Positions 44,772 to 52,421 of a stretch of 64,000 nucleotides of DNA are shown here, one piece after another. Both the position numbers and the translations under genes were made by a program. The DNA lies in assembly GCF_018131105.1 (NCBI RefSeq), contig NZ_JAFCJI010000001.1, positions 3,193,501 through 3,257,500 of the forward strand, written 5' to 3'. Below the pieces are notes generated by a model. It saw only the letters and a list, made by a program, of their open reading frames with translations, was not told the origin of the DNA and did no database searches. Source of the DNA: Bradyrhizobium manausense. Its GTDB lineage: Bacteria; Pseudomonadota; Alphaproteobacteria; Rhizobiales; Xanthobacteraceae. Every line of letters starts with the position of its first letter. Within the stretch, counting starts at the first letter, position 1.

Positions 44772-45944
44772 ATGGCCGAGGCTTATATCGTCGCCGCTGC
44801 GCGTACCGCGGGCGGGCGCAAGGGGGGCCGCCTCGCCGGCTGGCATCCGGCTGATCTCTCCGCCAAGGTGCTGGACGAGCTGGTCGATCGCACCAAGATC
44901 GATCCGGCGCTGGTCGAGGACGTGATCATGGGCTGCGTGATGCAGGTCGGCGAGCAGTCCAACAACGTCGCGCGCAACGCGATCATGGCCTCGAAGCTGC
45001 CGGAGAGCGTGCCAGGCACCTCGATCGATCGCCAGTGCGGCTCGTCGCAGCAGGCGCTGCACTTCGCAGCACAGGCCGTGATGTCCGGCACGATGGACGT
45101 TGTGATCGCCGCCGGCGTCGAGTCGATGACGCGCGTGCCGATGGGCCTGTCCTCGCAGCTCCCGGCCAAGAACGGCTTCGGCAATTACAAGAGCCCGGGC
45201 ATCGAGACCAAATACCCGAACATCGTGTTCAGCCAGTTCACCGGCGCCGAGATGATGGCCGAGAAGTACGGCCTTTCGAAGAATGATCTCGACGAATATT
45301 CCTACAACAGCCATCAGCGCGCGATTGCAGCGACCCAGGCCGGCCACTTCAAGAAGGAGATCGTGCCGCTCGAGATCACCCGCGCGGACGGCTCAAAGGA
45401 CACCCATCACATCGACGAGGGTATCCGCTTCGACGCCACGCTCGACGGCATCAAGGGCGTCAAGCTGATTGCCGAGAACGGCAAGCTCACCGCCGCCAGC
45501 GCCAGCCAGATCTGCGACGGCGCCTCCGGCGTGATGGTCGTGAACGAGCGCGGCCTCAAGCAGCTCGGCCTGACGCCGCTCGCACGCATCCATCACATGA
45601 CCATGACCGGCGGCGACCCCGTCATCATGCTCGACGCGCCCCTGCACGCCACCAAGAAGGCGCTGGAGAAGGCCGGCATGAAGATCGACGACATCGACCT
45701 GTTCGAGGTCAACGAGGCCTTCGCCTCGGTGCCGACCGGCTGGCTCAAGACCACCGGCGCCGATCCGGCCCGCCTGAACGTCAATGGCGGCGCCATCGCG
45801 CTCGGTCATCCCCTCGGCGGCTCCGGTACCAAGCTGATGACGACGCTGGTCCACGCCCTGCATCAACGCGGCAAGCGCTACGGCCTCCAGACCATGTGCG
45901 AAGGCGGTGGCATGGCCAACGTGACGATCGTCGAACGACTTTAG
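44772..45944 (+). CDS. acetyl-CoA acetyltransferase (thiolase)
   Basis: 390-residue thiolase II family enzyme. Acyl-binding Cys89 in DRQCGSSQQAL, the NGGAIALGHPLGGSGTKL histidine segment and the C-terminal CEGGGMANVTIVERL cysteine give the complete catalytic set. It cleaves a 3-oxoacyl-CoA (or acts in reverse). The ATG at 44772 follows GGGAGAG, and family proteins begin with MAEAYIV; upstream in-frame codons are not needed. It opens the plus-strand arm of the catabolic cluster. Confidence 0.93.
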   Translation: MAEAYIVAAARTAGGRKGGRLAGWHPADLSAKVLDELVDRTKIDPALVEDVIMGCVMQVGEQSNNVARNAIMASKLPESVPGTSIDRQCGSSQQALHFAAQAVMSGTMDVVIAAGVESMTRVPMGLSSQLPAKNGFGNYKSPGIETKYPNIVFSQFTGAEMMAEKYGLSKNDLDEYSYNSHQRAIAATQAGHFKKEIVPLEITRADGSKDTHHIDEGIRFDATLDGIKGVKLIAENGKLTAASASQICDGASGVMVVNERGLKQLGLTPLARIHHMTMTGGDPVIMLDAPLHATKKALEKAGMKIDDIDLFEVNEAFASVPTGWLKTTGADPARLNVNGGAIALGHPLGGSGTKLMTTLVHALHQRGKRYGLQTMCEGGGMANVTIVERL

Positions 45945-45964
45945 GCTGCGGCTGCCACACCAAG

Positions 45965-45997
45965 GATGTCGTCCCGGCGAAAGCCGGGACGGACATC
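45965..45997. repeat. short palindromic element GTCCCGGC-GAAA-GCCGGGAC
   Basis: GATGTC plus GTCCCGGC (45965-45978) pairs with GCCGGGAC (45983-45990) and GACATC (45992-45997) around a GAAA loop, one bulged base. The same core is very frequent between Bradyrhizobium genes. It separates thiolase and ligase and could weaken read-through. Confidence 0.7.
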
Positions 45998-46021
45998 TCG
46001 TGTGCCTTGGAACCTACGCTT

Positions 46022-47566
46022 ATGACTCATCCGTCCGTTTACGCCCGCACCACGCCCGACAAGATCGCCTACCAGATGGCCGGGACCGGCAAGGCGATTA
46101 CCTATCGCGAGCTCGACGAGCTCTCGAACCAAGGCGCACACCTGTTCCGCTCGCTCGGCCTGAAGGCCGGCGACCACATCGCCTTGCTGATGGAGAACCG
46201 TCTCGCCTTCATGGAGATCTGCTGGGCGGCGCAACGCAGCGGGCTCTATTACACAGCGATCAGCCGTTATCTGAAGCAGGACGAGATCGACTACATCATC
46301 GGAGATTGCGGCGCCAAGGTCGTGATCACCACGCCGAAATGCGCCGACCAGATCAAGGATCTGGTCAAGGGCGCAGCCGGCGAGCCGATCTTCTACATGG
46401 TCGACGATCCCCTGTTCGGCTTTCGCTCCTACGACAGGGAAGCGGCCGCACAGCCGACAACGCCGATCGCGGACGAGGTCGCCGGCTACGACATGCTGTA
46501 CTCCTCGGGCACCACCGGTCGCCCGAAGGGAATCAAGAAGGCGTTCGAGGGCAACGCTATCGACGTGCCGAATGCGTTTCTGCGCGTGCTCTGCGCTGAT
46601 ATGTGCGGCATGAATGCCGAGAGCACTTATCTGTCGCCGGCGCCGCTCTATCATGCGGCCCCGCTGCGCTTCAACATGATGGTGACCGTGCTTGGCGGCA
46701 CCTCCATCATCATGGAGCATTTTGACGCCGAAGAGTTTTTGAAGCTGGTCGAGAAATACAAGGTGACACAGTCACAGCTCGTGCCGACCATGTTCGTGCG
46801 TATGCTGAAGCTGCCGGACGAGGTCCGCACGAAGTACAACGTCTCGACGCTGAAGGGTGCGATCCATGCCGCGGCGCCCTGCCCGGTCGACGTCAAGGCG
46901 AAGATGATCGAATGGTGGGGGCCGATCCTGATCGAGTATTACGCAGGCTCGGAAGGGAACGGCGTCACCGTCTGCAACTCGCAGCAATGGCTGGAGCATC
47001 GCGGCAGCGTAGGCCGCGCCGTGGTCGGCAAGATCAAGATTCTCGACGAGAACGATGAAGAGCAGCCTATTGGCGAGATCGGCACCGTGTACTTCGCCGA
47101 TGCGCCTGTTTTCACCTATCACAACGATCCCGAGAAAACGAAGAAGGCCTACAACGCCAAGGGCTGGTCGACGCTCGGCGACGTCGGCTATCTCGACAAG
47201 GACGGCTTTCTGTTTCTCACCGACCGAAAGTCCTACATGATTATTTCGGGCGGTGTGAACATCTACCCGCAGGAGACCGAGGACGTGCTGATCACCCACC
47301 CCGAGGTCGCGGACGTCGCCGTGTTCGGTGTGCCGAATGAGGAGATGGGCGAAGAGGTGAAAGCGGTGGTGCAGCCGCACGACATGAAGCGTGTCGGTAG
47401 GGATCTCGAGGCTGATTTGATCGCCTACTGCAAGACACGTCTCTCAGCGATCAAGTGTCCACGCTCGATCGATTTCGAAGCCGAGCTGCCGCGCACGCCG
47501 ACAGGGAAGCTGGTGAAGCGGCATCTGCGCGATCGGTACTGGCCGAACACGGCGGCGAAAATCTAG
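46022..47566 (+). CDS. acyl-CoA synthetase (CaiC/FadD3-like AMP-dependent ligase)
   Basis: 514-residue ANL ligase. ATP-binding MLYSSGTTGRPKGIKK, YYAGSEGNGVTV, STLGDVGYLDKDGFLFLTDR and the C-terminal PRTPTGKLVKRHL lysine are present. It is the second CoA ligase of the cluster and may act on a different side chain or a later acid intermediate. The start at 46022 matches family N-termini (MTHPSVYARTTPDKIAY); no strong ribosome-binding site is seen because the preceding repeat comes close. Confidence 0.9.
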   Translation: MTHPSVYARTTPDKIAYQMAGTGKAITYRELDELSNQGAHLFRSLGLKAGDHIALLMENRLAFMEICWAAQRSGLYYTAISRYLKQDEIDYIIGDCGAKVVITTPKCADQIKDLVKGAAGEPIFYMVDDPLFGFRSYDREAAAQPTTPIADEVAGYDMLYSSGTTGRPKGIKKAFEGNAIDVPNAFLRVLCADMCGMNAESTYLSPAPLYHAAPLRFNMMVTVLGGTSIIMEHFDAEEFLKLVEKYKVTQSQLVPTMFVRMLKLPDEVRTKYNVSTLKGAIHAAAPCPVDVKAKMIEWWGPILIEYYAGSEGNGVTVCNSQQWLEHRGSVGRAVVGKIKILDENDEEQPIGEIGTVYFADAPVFTYHNDPEKTKKAYNAKGWSTLGDVGYLDKDGFLFLTDRKSYMIISGGVNIYPQETEDVLITHPEVADVAVFGVPNEEMGEEVKAVVQPHDMKRVGRDLEADLIAYCKTRLSAIKCPRSIDFEAELPRTPTGKLVKRHLRDRYWPNTAAKI

Positions 47567-47592
47567 GTCGAGCAGTCCGCTCCGAACACCGC

Positions 47593-47669
47593 CATGGCCG
47601 GGCTTGACCCGGGCATCCACGCTTGTACCGCGAAGAAAGACGTGGATGGCCGGGTCAAGCCCGGCCATG
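47593..47669. repeat. long inverted repeat between convergent genes
   Basis: Arms 47593-47621 and 47641-47669 are complementary at 28 of 29 positions (CATGGCCGGGCTTGACCC...) with a 19-base loop. It is a Bradyrhizobium-type dispersed element and probably ends transcription of both the ligase (+) and ogt (-) genes. Confidence 0.82.
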
Positions 47670-47689
47670 ACGCCGAGCAAGTTTCCGCC

Positions 47690-48232
47690 TCAGTCAAACA
47701 AACTCGGCGTGTGGTTCACCAGCGCGCCTTCGATCTCGAGCATCTTCAGCTTGGTCACCACCCCACCATTTGCCGAGAAGCCGCCTGGCTTGTTGCCGGC
47801 AGCCAGCACGCGGTGGCAGGGCACGACGATCGGGCACGGGTTGCGGCCGAGCGCCTGGCCGACATCGCGCGACAGCTGGACGCCGCCGAGCTGCTTGGCG
47901 ATATCGCCATAGGTGATGGTCTTGCCGGGTGGGATGGCGCGGGCGATCTCATAGACACCGCGGTTGAACTCCGGCACGCCGTCGAGATCGAGCTCGATAT
48001 CGGTGAGGTCATCCGGCTCACCGGCGAGCAGCTTCACGATACGGTCGATCGCCTGCTGCACCTCGGCGGTCGGCTCGGCTTCGCTGGCGTCGGCATGGCG
48101 CTGGGTGATGCGGGTGCGGATCTTCTCTTCGCCGCCCATAGGCAGCTGGGTGCCGTTGATGCCGCGAGGGCCCCAGGCGACGGCGCAGAGGCCGATCCTG
48201 GTGTCGAACAGGGCAAAATGCTGGTCGGTCAT
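47690..48232 (-). CDS. ogt: methylated-DNA-protein-cysteine methyltransferase
   Basis: 180-residue suicide repair protein that takes methyl groups from O6-methylguanine onto a cysteine. Active site IVVPCHRVLAAG (PCHR) with the DNA-binding helix-turn-helix TYGDIAKQLGG before it and the GGFSANGG following. The N-terminal part is of the short Ogt type rather than an Ada fusion. It is divergent from the hydrolase pair. Confidence 0.93.
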   Translation of the reverse strand: MTDQHFALFDTRIGLCAVAWGPRGINGTQLPMGGEEKIRTRITQRHADASEAEPTAEVQQAIDRIVKLLAGEPDDLTDIELDLDGVPEFNRGVYEIARAIPPGKTITYGDIAKQLGGVQLSRDVGQALGRNPCPIVVPCHRVLAAGNKPGGFSANGGVVTKLKMLEIEGALVNHTPSLFD

Positions 48233-48372
48233 GGCTTGGTTCCTGGATTAGCGTCTTCGTCGCATGCCCCCAATGTGATCTCGGCTTGAATGTAGGCTTG
48301 GAAATAGTTGCGATCCACCCGGTTTCCGGGAATCTTGCACAGGAGTTGCGCACACTTTTCGGCGAGCCAGGA

Positions 48373-49191
48373 ATGCAAAGCCTCCACGTCTTTGGATACG
48401 ACATGCCCTATCTCGACGTGGGCGAGGACAGAGACAGGCCGCCGCTGGTCTGCGTGCACGGCTCGCTCTCCGACTTCCGCGTCTGGGGCTGCGTGCTCGG
48501 GCCGCTGACGCAGCGACACCGGCTGATCGTTGTCAGCCTGCGGCACTTCTTCCCCGCACAATGGGACGGCGTCGGCGACACCTATTCGATTGCCCAGCAT
48601 GTCAGCGACGTCATCGCCTTCATCGAGAAGCTCGACCTGGGCCCGGTCGACCTGATGGGCCATTCGCGCGGCGGACACATCTGTTTCCGCGTGGCGCAGC
48701 AGCGGCCGGATCTGCTGCGCCGGCTGGTGCTGGCCGAGCCCGGCGGCGAACTGGATGCGAGCCTCGATCCTGAGTATGCCGGCGGCCCCTCGCCGCTGCT
48801 GGCGCGGTTCACGGCCTCCGCCGAGAAGATCGCGGCCGGTGACGTCGATGGCGGCCTCGCCGTCTTCGTCGACACGCTGGAGGGCGCCGGCACCTGGCCG
48901 CGGCTGCCGGCGATGGTGAAGCAGAATTTGCGCGACAACGCCTACACGCTGATCGGCCAGGTCCGCGACAACCGCCCGCCGTTCTCGAAGGCGGACGCGG
49001 AGCAGATCACGATGCCGACGCTGTTCATCCTGGGCGCACGGACCAAGGGCCTGCTGCCGAAAGTGCTGCATGCTCTCGCGGCGCATGTGCCCTACTCCAA
49101 AACGGCGATCATCCCGAACGCGACGCATCCGATGTTCGAGCAGGCGCCGCAAAAATACTCCGAAGTTGTTCTCGATTTCCTGGCGAGCTGA
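48373..49191 (+). CDS. alpha/beta hydrolase 1
   Basis: 272-residue alpha/beta-hydrolase fold protein. Oxyanion HG in VCVHGSLSDF, nucleophile S98 in LMGHSRGGHI, and the terminal histidine in NATHPMF. No signal peptide. Substrate unknown; esters, lactones or meta-cleavage products are all handled by this family. The ATG at 48373 is chosen because the tandem paralogue begins at the equivalent residue (MQTFRVNGYDM versus MQSLHVFGYDM); longer frames overlap the upstream region of ogt. Confidence 0.85.
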   Translation: MQSLHVFGYDMPYLDVGEDRDRPPLVCVHGSLSDFRVWGCVLGPLTQRHRLIVVSLRHFFPAQWDGVGDTYSIAQHVSDVIAFIEKLDLGPVDLMGHSRGGHICFRVAQQRPDLLRRLVLAEPGGELDASLDPEYAGGPSPLLARFTASAEKIAAGDVDGGLAVFVDTLEGAGTWPRLPAMVKQNLRDNAYTLIGQVRDNRPPFSKADAEQITMPTLFILGARTKGLLPKVLHALAAHVPYSKTAIIPNATHPMFEQAPQKYSEVVLDFLAS

Positions 49192-49193
49192 TC

Positions 49194-50006
49194 ATGCAGA
49201 CATTCCGCGTCAACGGTTACGACATGGCCTATCTCGAAGTTGGAAAGGGCCATCCTCTGGTCTGCGTGCACGGTACGCTCGGCGATTTCCGCACCTGGTA
49301 TTCGGTGCTCGGCCCGCTGTCGAAGTCCCATCGCGTGATCTCGGTCAGCCTGCGGCACTTCTTTCCCGAGCATTGGGATGCCGTCGGCGACGATTACAAG
49401 ATGGCGCAGCACGTCGCCGACACGATCGCCTTCATCGAACAGGTCAAGCCCGGACCGGTCGATCTGATGGGCCATTCGCGCGGCGGACACATCGCATTTC
49501 GCGTGGCGCAAGCGCGGCCTGATCTGGTGCGAAAGCTGGTGCTGGCTGAGCCGGGCGGCGATCTCGATGCCAGCCTGCCGGTGCCGGAAGGCACGCCCGC
49601 GCATCCCCCGCTCGCCGCCAAGACGATACGCTCGGTCGAGATGATCCGCGCCGGCGACATCGAGGGCGCGTTGCAGAATTTCTATGAAGGCATCGAAGGC
49701 GACGGCTCGTGGCGGCGCGTGCCGGCTGCCGCAAAACAGCAGCTGCGCGACAATGCGCTCACCTTCCTCGGCCAGATCAACGAGCAGCGCCGGCCCTACA
49801 CGCTCGCGGATGCGCAGGCGATCAGGACACCAACGCTGCTGATCGGCGGCGGCGCCACCACCGGCAGCTTGTCGGTGATGTGGCGCGTGCTGGCCGAGCA
49901 TATCGCCGGCGCGCAGACGGCGGTGATTCCGAATGCGGGTCACTGGATGTTCGAGCAGGCGCCGCTTGAGTTCGGCGAGGCGGTGCACAAATTCCTGGCC
50001 GATTAG
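49194..50006 (+). CDS. alpha/beta hydrolase 2, tandem paralogue
   Basis: 270 residues, a clear duplicate of the preceding gene: same VCVHGTLGDFRTW, LRHFFPEHWDAVGDDY and LMGHSRGGHIAFRVAQARPD stretches, with nucleophile S95 and histidine in NAGHWMF. It starts 2 bases after its neighbour stops, so the pair is one transcript. The two copies differ most in the lid region (about 125-190), which suggests divergence in substrate. The stop codon overlaps the left arm of a hairpin. Confidence 0.86.
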   Translation: MQTFRVNGYDMAYLEVGKGHPLVCVHGTLGDFRTWYSVLGPLSKSHRVISVSLRHFFPEHWDAVGDDYKMAQHVADTIAFIEQVKPGPVDLMGHSRGGHIAFRVAQARPDLVRKLVLAEPGGDLDASLPVPEGTPAHPPLAAKTIRSVEMIRAGDIEGALQNFYEGIEGDGSWRRVPAAAKQQLRDNALTFLGQINEQRRPYTLADAQAIRTPTLLIGGGATTGSLSVMWRVLAEHIAGAQTAVIPNAGHWMFEQAPLEFGEAVHKFLAD

Positions 50007-50032
50007 TCCTCTCCCCGCCTGGGGGAGAGGAC
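50006..50032. terminator. hairpin between convergent hydrolase and CMD genes
   Basis: GTCCTCTCCCC (50006-50016) pairs exactly with GGGGAGAGGAC (50022-50032). It fills the 34-base gap between convergent genes and may stop both; no T-run. Confidence 0.6.
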
Positions 50033-50040
50033 AGGACGCC

Positions 50041-50499
50041 TCACACCTTCCAGACGCCGACCGGCATCTTGATGGTCGCGTTCAGCCGGTTCCAGACGTT
50101 GATGGCCGCGATCGCGAGGATCAGCGTTGCGAGCTCGCGCTCGTCAAAATGCTTCGCGGCCTCGTTCCAGATCGCATCCGGCACCGGGTCTTCACGATCG
50201 GCAACGCGGGTGACAGCCTCGGTCAGGGCCAGCGCGGCGCGCTCGGAATCGGTGAAATAGGGTGCCTCGCGCCAGGCGGAGACGGCGAACAGGCGCTCGT
50301 CAGTCTCGCCCAGCTTGCGGGCGATTTTCGGATGCATGTCGACGCAGACGCTGCAGCCGTTGATCTGGCTGGCGCGCAGGTGCACCAGTTCCAGGAGCTT
50401 TTCCGGCAGGCCCTGCTTGGTGAGGTTGCCGAGGGCCTGAAGGTGGTTCATGGCCTCGGGCAGGACCATCACCGGGTGATTCATGCGGGCGTGCATCAT
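50041..50499 (-). CDS. carboxymuconolactone decarboxylase family (AhpD-like) protein
   Basis: 152-residue helical protein with the redox-type CxxC...H motif, INGCSVCVDMHPKIAR at about 49-64, which is found in AhpD-like peroxidase/disulfide reductases rather than true lactone decarboxylases. The ATG at 50499 follows GGAGA by 6 bases. Genes of this family are the standing neighbours of ECF41 sigma factors; here the sigma gene is divergent and a matching promoter motif lies in between, so this gene is the probable target of that sigma factor. Confidence 0.88.
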   Translation of the reverse strand: MMHARMNHPVMVLPEAMNHLQALGNLTKQGLPEKLLELVHLRASQINGCSVCVDMHPKIARKLGETDERLFAVSAWREAPYFTDSERAALALTEAVTRVADREDPVPDAIWNEAAKHFDERELATLILAIAAINVWNRLNATIKMPVGVWKV

Positions 50500-50532
50500 C
50501 TTGCGTCTCCGTTTGCGAATTTCGAAGGTTCC

Positions 50533-50559
50533 GGTCACATCGGCCGGATCGGCTTCGTC
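50533..50559 (+). promoter_or_regulatory. candidate ECF41-type promoter of the sigma gene
   Basis: GGTCACA (50533-50539), 16 bases, CGTC (50556-50559): close to the TGTCACA-N16-CGTC pattern described for ECF41 sigma factors. It points at the sigma gene (ATG 50596). Confidence 0.65.
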
Positions 50560-50567
50560 ATGGGCAT

Positions 50568-50594
50568 GACGGATCGCGACGAGGGAATGTGACC
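50568..50594 (-). promoter_or_regulatory. candidate ECF41-type promoter of the CMD gene
   Basis: Minus strand: GGTCACA (50594-50588), 16 bases, CGTC (50571-50568). It is the mirror image of the plus-strand element, and its -35 lies directly before the sigma gene ATG. It points at the CMD gene (ATG 50499). Confidence 0.65.
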
Positions 50595-50595
50595 G

Positions 50596-51453
50596 ATGGC
50601 TGAAGAAAATTTTCTGACCCGGCAGTTCGAGGCCAACCGGGACCATCTGCGCGCCGTCGCCTACCGGATGCTGGGTGCGAGCGGCGAGGTCGACGACGCC
50701 GTGCAGGAGGCGTGGCTGCGGCTCAGCCGGAGCGACACCTCAGACGTGGCCAACCTCAGAGGATGGTTGACCACCGTGGTCGCGCGCATCTGCCTCGACA
50801 TGCTGCGCGCGCGGAAATCGCGCAGGGAAGATCCGATGGGTCCGCACGTGCCCGAGCCTGTCGACGAGACGCGGGAGCGCGAGGCGGAGATGGCCGATTC
50901 CGTCGGCGCCGCGCTGCTGGTGGTACTTGAGACATTGCAGCCGGCAGAGCGGCTCGCCTTCGTGCTGCACGATTTGTTCGCCGTGCCCTTCGAGGAGATC
51001 GCCCCAATCGTCGGCCGCTCGGTCGATGCCTCGCGGCAATTGGCGAGCCGCGCGCGGCGGCGCGTGCAGGGCGCGCCGGTGCCGGAGGCGGACCTGTCGC
51101 GCCAGCGCAAGATCGTCGATGCCTTTCTCAAGGCGTCTCGCGAGGGCAATTTCGAAGGGCTGCTGGCGGTGCTCGACCCCGACGTCGTGTTCCGCGCCGA
51201 CGACGCCGCGGTGCGGCTCGGTACGCTGCCGGAGATCCGCGGCGCGGATGCGGTCGCACAGCTCTACAAGGGCCGCGCCCAGGCGGCACGCACCGCCCTT
51301 GTCGATGGCGAGATGGGCGTCGCCGTCATCCTCGGCGGGCATCTGCGCATCGCGCTGCGCATCTCCTTCCGCGGCGACCGGATCACGGGGATCGAGGCAC
51401 TGGCCGATCGAGAGCGGGTTGCGGCGCTTGAGGTCGAGGTGCTGGAGGGCTGA
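50596..51453 (+). CDS. ECF41-like sigma factor with C-terminal SnoaL/NTF2-like domain
   Basis: 285 residues. Region 2 at about 12-75 (FEANRDHLRAVAYRMLGASG), region 4 at about 105-165 (QPAERLAFVLHDLFAVPFEE) and a SnoaL_2-like domain from about 170 to the end, which controls activity in this sigma group instead of a separate anti-sigma factor. The group's WLP linker motif reads GPHVPEPV (82-89) and the DGGG motif reads ADDAAV (201-206), so both are changed. SigJ-like relatives (ECF56) are an alternative. GAGGGAA is the ribosome-binding site. Confidence 0.9.
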   Translation: MAEENFLTRQFEANRDHLRAVAYRMLGASGEVDDAVQEAWLRLSRSDTSDVANLRGWLTTVVARICLDMLRARKSRREDPMGPHVPEPVDETREREAEMADSVGAALLVVLETLQPAERLAFVLHDLFAVPFEEIAPIVGRSVDASRQLASRARRRVQGAPVPEADLSRQRKIVDAFLKASREGNFEGLLAVLDPDVVFRADDAAVRLGTLPEIRGADAVAQLYKGRAQAARTALVDGEMGVAVILGGHLRIALRISFRGDRITGIEALADRERVAALEVEVLEG

Positions 51454-51571
51454 GCCAAGTCAGTTTGCGCGAAAACAACCCCATGCACAGTAGGCCAGCC
51501 TAATAAAATCAAAGGCTTGCGCGGCCGGTAACGACGGCATTGACGCCCTCCCCCTCCCGCGATACCTTCGC

Positions 51572-51587
51572 ATACGGAATTCCGTAT
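51572..51587. promoter_or_regulatory. candidate GntR operator
   Basis: ATACGGAATTCCGTAT is a perfect 16-bp palindrome 20 bases before the GTG of the GntR gene, the usual place for an autoregulatory site. Confidence 0.68.
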
Positions 51588-51607
51588 TCCCTTTCGGAGA
51601 TGTCGGC

Positions 51608-52285
51608 GTGATCCCTCTCGACCCGCTCCCGAACCTGATCGACCAGGTCTACGCCCGGATCCTGGAGGCGATCTCCGATCGCACGCTTCAGCCCGGCCAG
51701 CGCATCCGGCAGAACGAGCTCGCCGACAAGCTCGGCGTCTCGCGCCAGCCGGTGTCGCATGCGCTGCATCTGTTGCATCGGCAGGGCCTCGTCGCCGAAA
51801 GCGGCAAGCGCGGCTTTGAAGTCACCCAGCTCGACCCCGCGCGCATTCGCCAGCTCTACGAAGTGCGCGGCGCGATCGATGCGCTTGCTGCCAGACTAGC
51901 CGCCGAACGCGTGGCGATTGACGCGGCAGGACGCGCACGACTCGAGGCGGCGCTCGCCGCAGGACGCCGCATCGATCGCAAGACTGCGCTCGGCGAGCTG
52001 ATCGCGCTCGACGTCGAGTTTCATCGCGCCATCTATCAGCTCGCCGGCAATCCCGTGATCGAGGAAACCATCACGCCGCAATGGCCGCATATGCGCCGCT
52101 CGATGGCGACCGTGCTGGCGGAGCTCGATTATCGCGGCAGCGCCTGGGCCGAGCACGCCGATATCGCCAAATACATTCTCGCAGGCGATGCGAACGCAGC
52201 CGAGCGCGCGGCGCTGGCGCATGCGCAGACGGCGGGACGGATGACTGAGGAGAGATTGAGGGCGACGGACGAGGTGGCGGCGTAG
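51608..52285 (+). CDS. GntR family regulator, FCD (FadR) subfamily
   Basis: 225 residues: winged helix-turn-helix at about 15-75 (ISDRTLQPGQRIRQNELADK) and an FCD ligand-binding domain from about 85, with metal-site-like Asp/His residues (LDVEFHRAIYQLAGN and the HADIAKYILAGD segment). Such regulators sense small organic acids or sugars acids. The GTG at 51608 follows GGAGATG. It probably controls itself through the upstream palindrome and may control the following dioxygenase and oxidoreductase genes. Confidence 0.9.
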   Translation: MIPLDPLPNLIDQVYARILEAISDRTLQPGQRIRQNELADKLGVSRQPVSHALHLLHRQGLVAESGKRGFEVTQLDPARIRQLYEVRGAIDALAARLAAERVAIDAAGRARLEAALAAGRRIDRKTALGELIALDVEFHRAIYQLAGNPVIEETITPQWPHMRRSMATVLAELDYRGSAWAEHADIAKYILAGDANAAERAALAHAQTAGRMTEERLRATDEVAA

Positions 52286-52290
52286 CTCGC

Positions 52291-52397
52291 TGTCGTTCCG
52301 GGGCGATGCGCAGCATCGAACCCGGAATCCATCGAGCGTCCTACGCTGAGGAGAAATGGATTCCGGGCTCGCGCTTTGCGCGCCCCGGAATGACAAC
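52291..52397. repeat. interspersed palindromic repeat (GTTCCGGGGCG...CGCCCCGGAATGAC type)
   Basis: TGTCGTTCCGGGGCG at 52291-52305 and CGCCCCGGAATGACA at 52381-52395 form the outer arms, CCCGGAATCCAT (52321-52332) and ATGGATTCCGGG (52356-52367) the inner pair. It is a dispersed Bradyrhizobium-type element between the GntR and dioxygenase genes. Confidence 0.78.
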
Positions 52398-52421
52398 AAA
52401 AATCAAACAGGAGGACGACCC

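Noticed and set aside
48286..48372. N-terminal extension of the first alpha/beta hydrolase
   Set aside because: The tandem paralogue starts at the equivalent of 48373, and the extension overlaps the divergent promoter region of ogt.
52300..52325. Sequence with a tRNA T-loop look (CATCGAACCCGGAATCCA)
   Set aside because: It belongs to a palindromic repeat; no acceptor, D or anticodon arms can be drawn.
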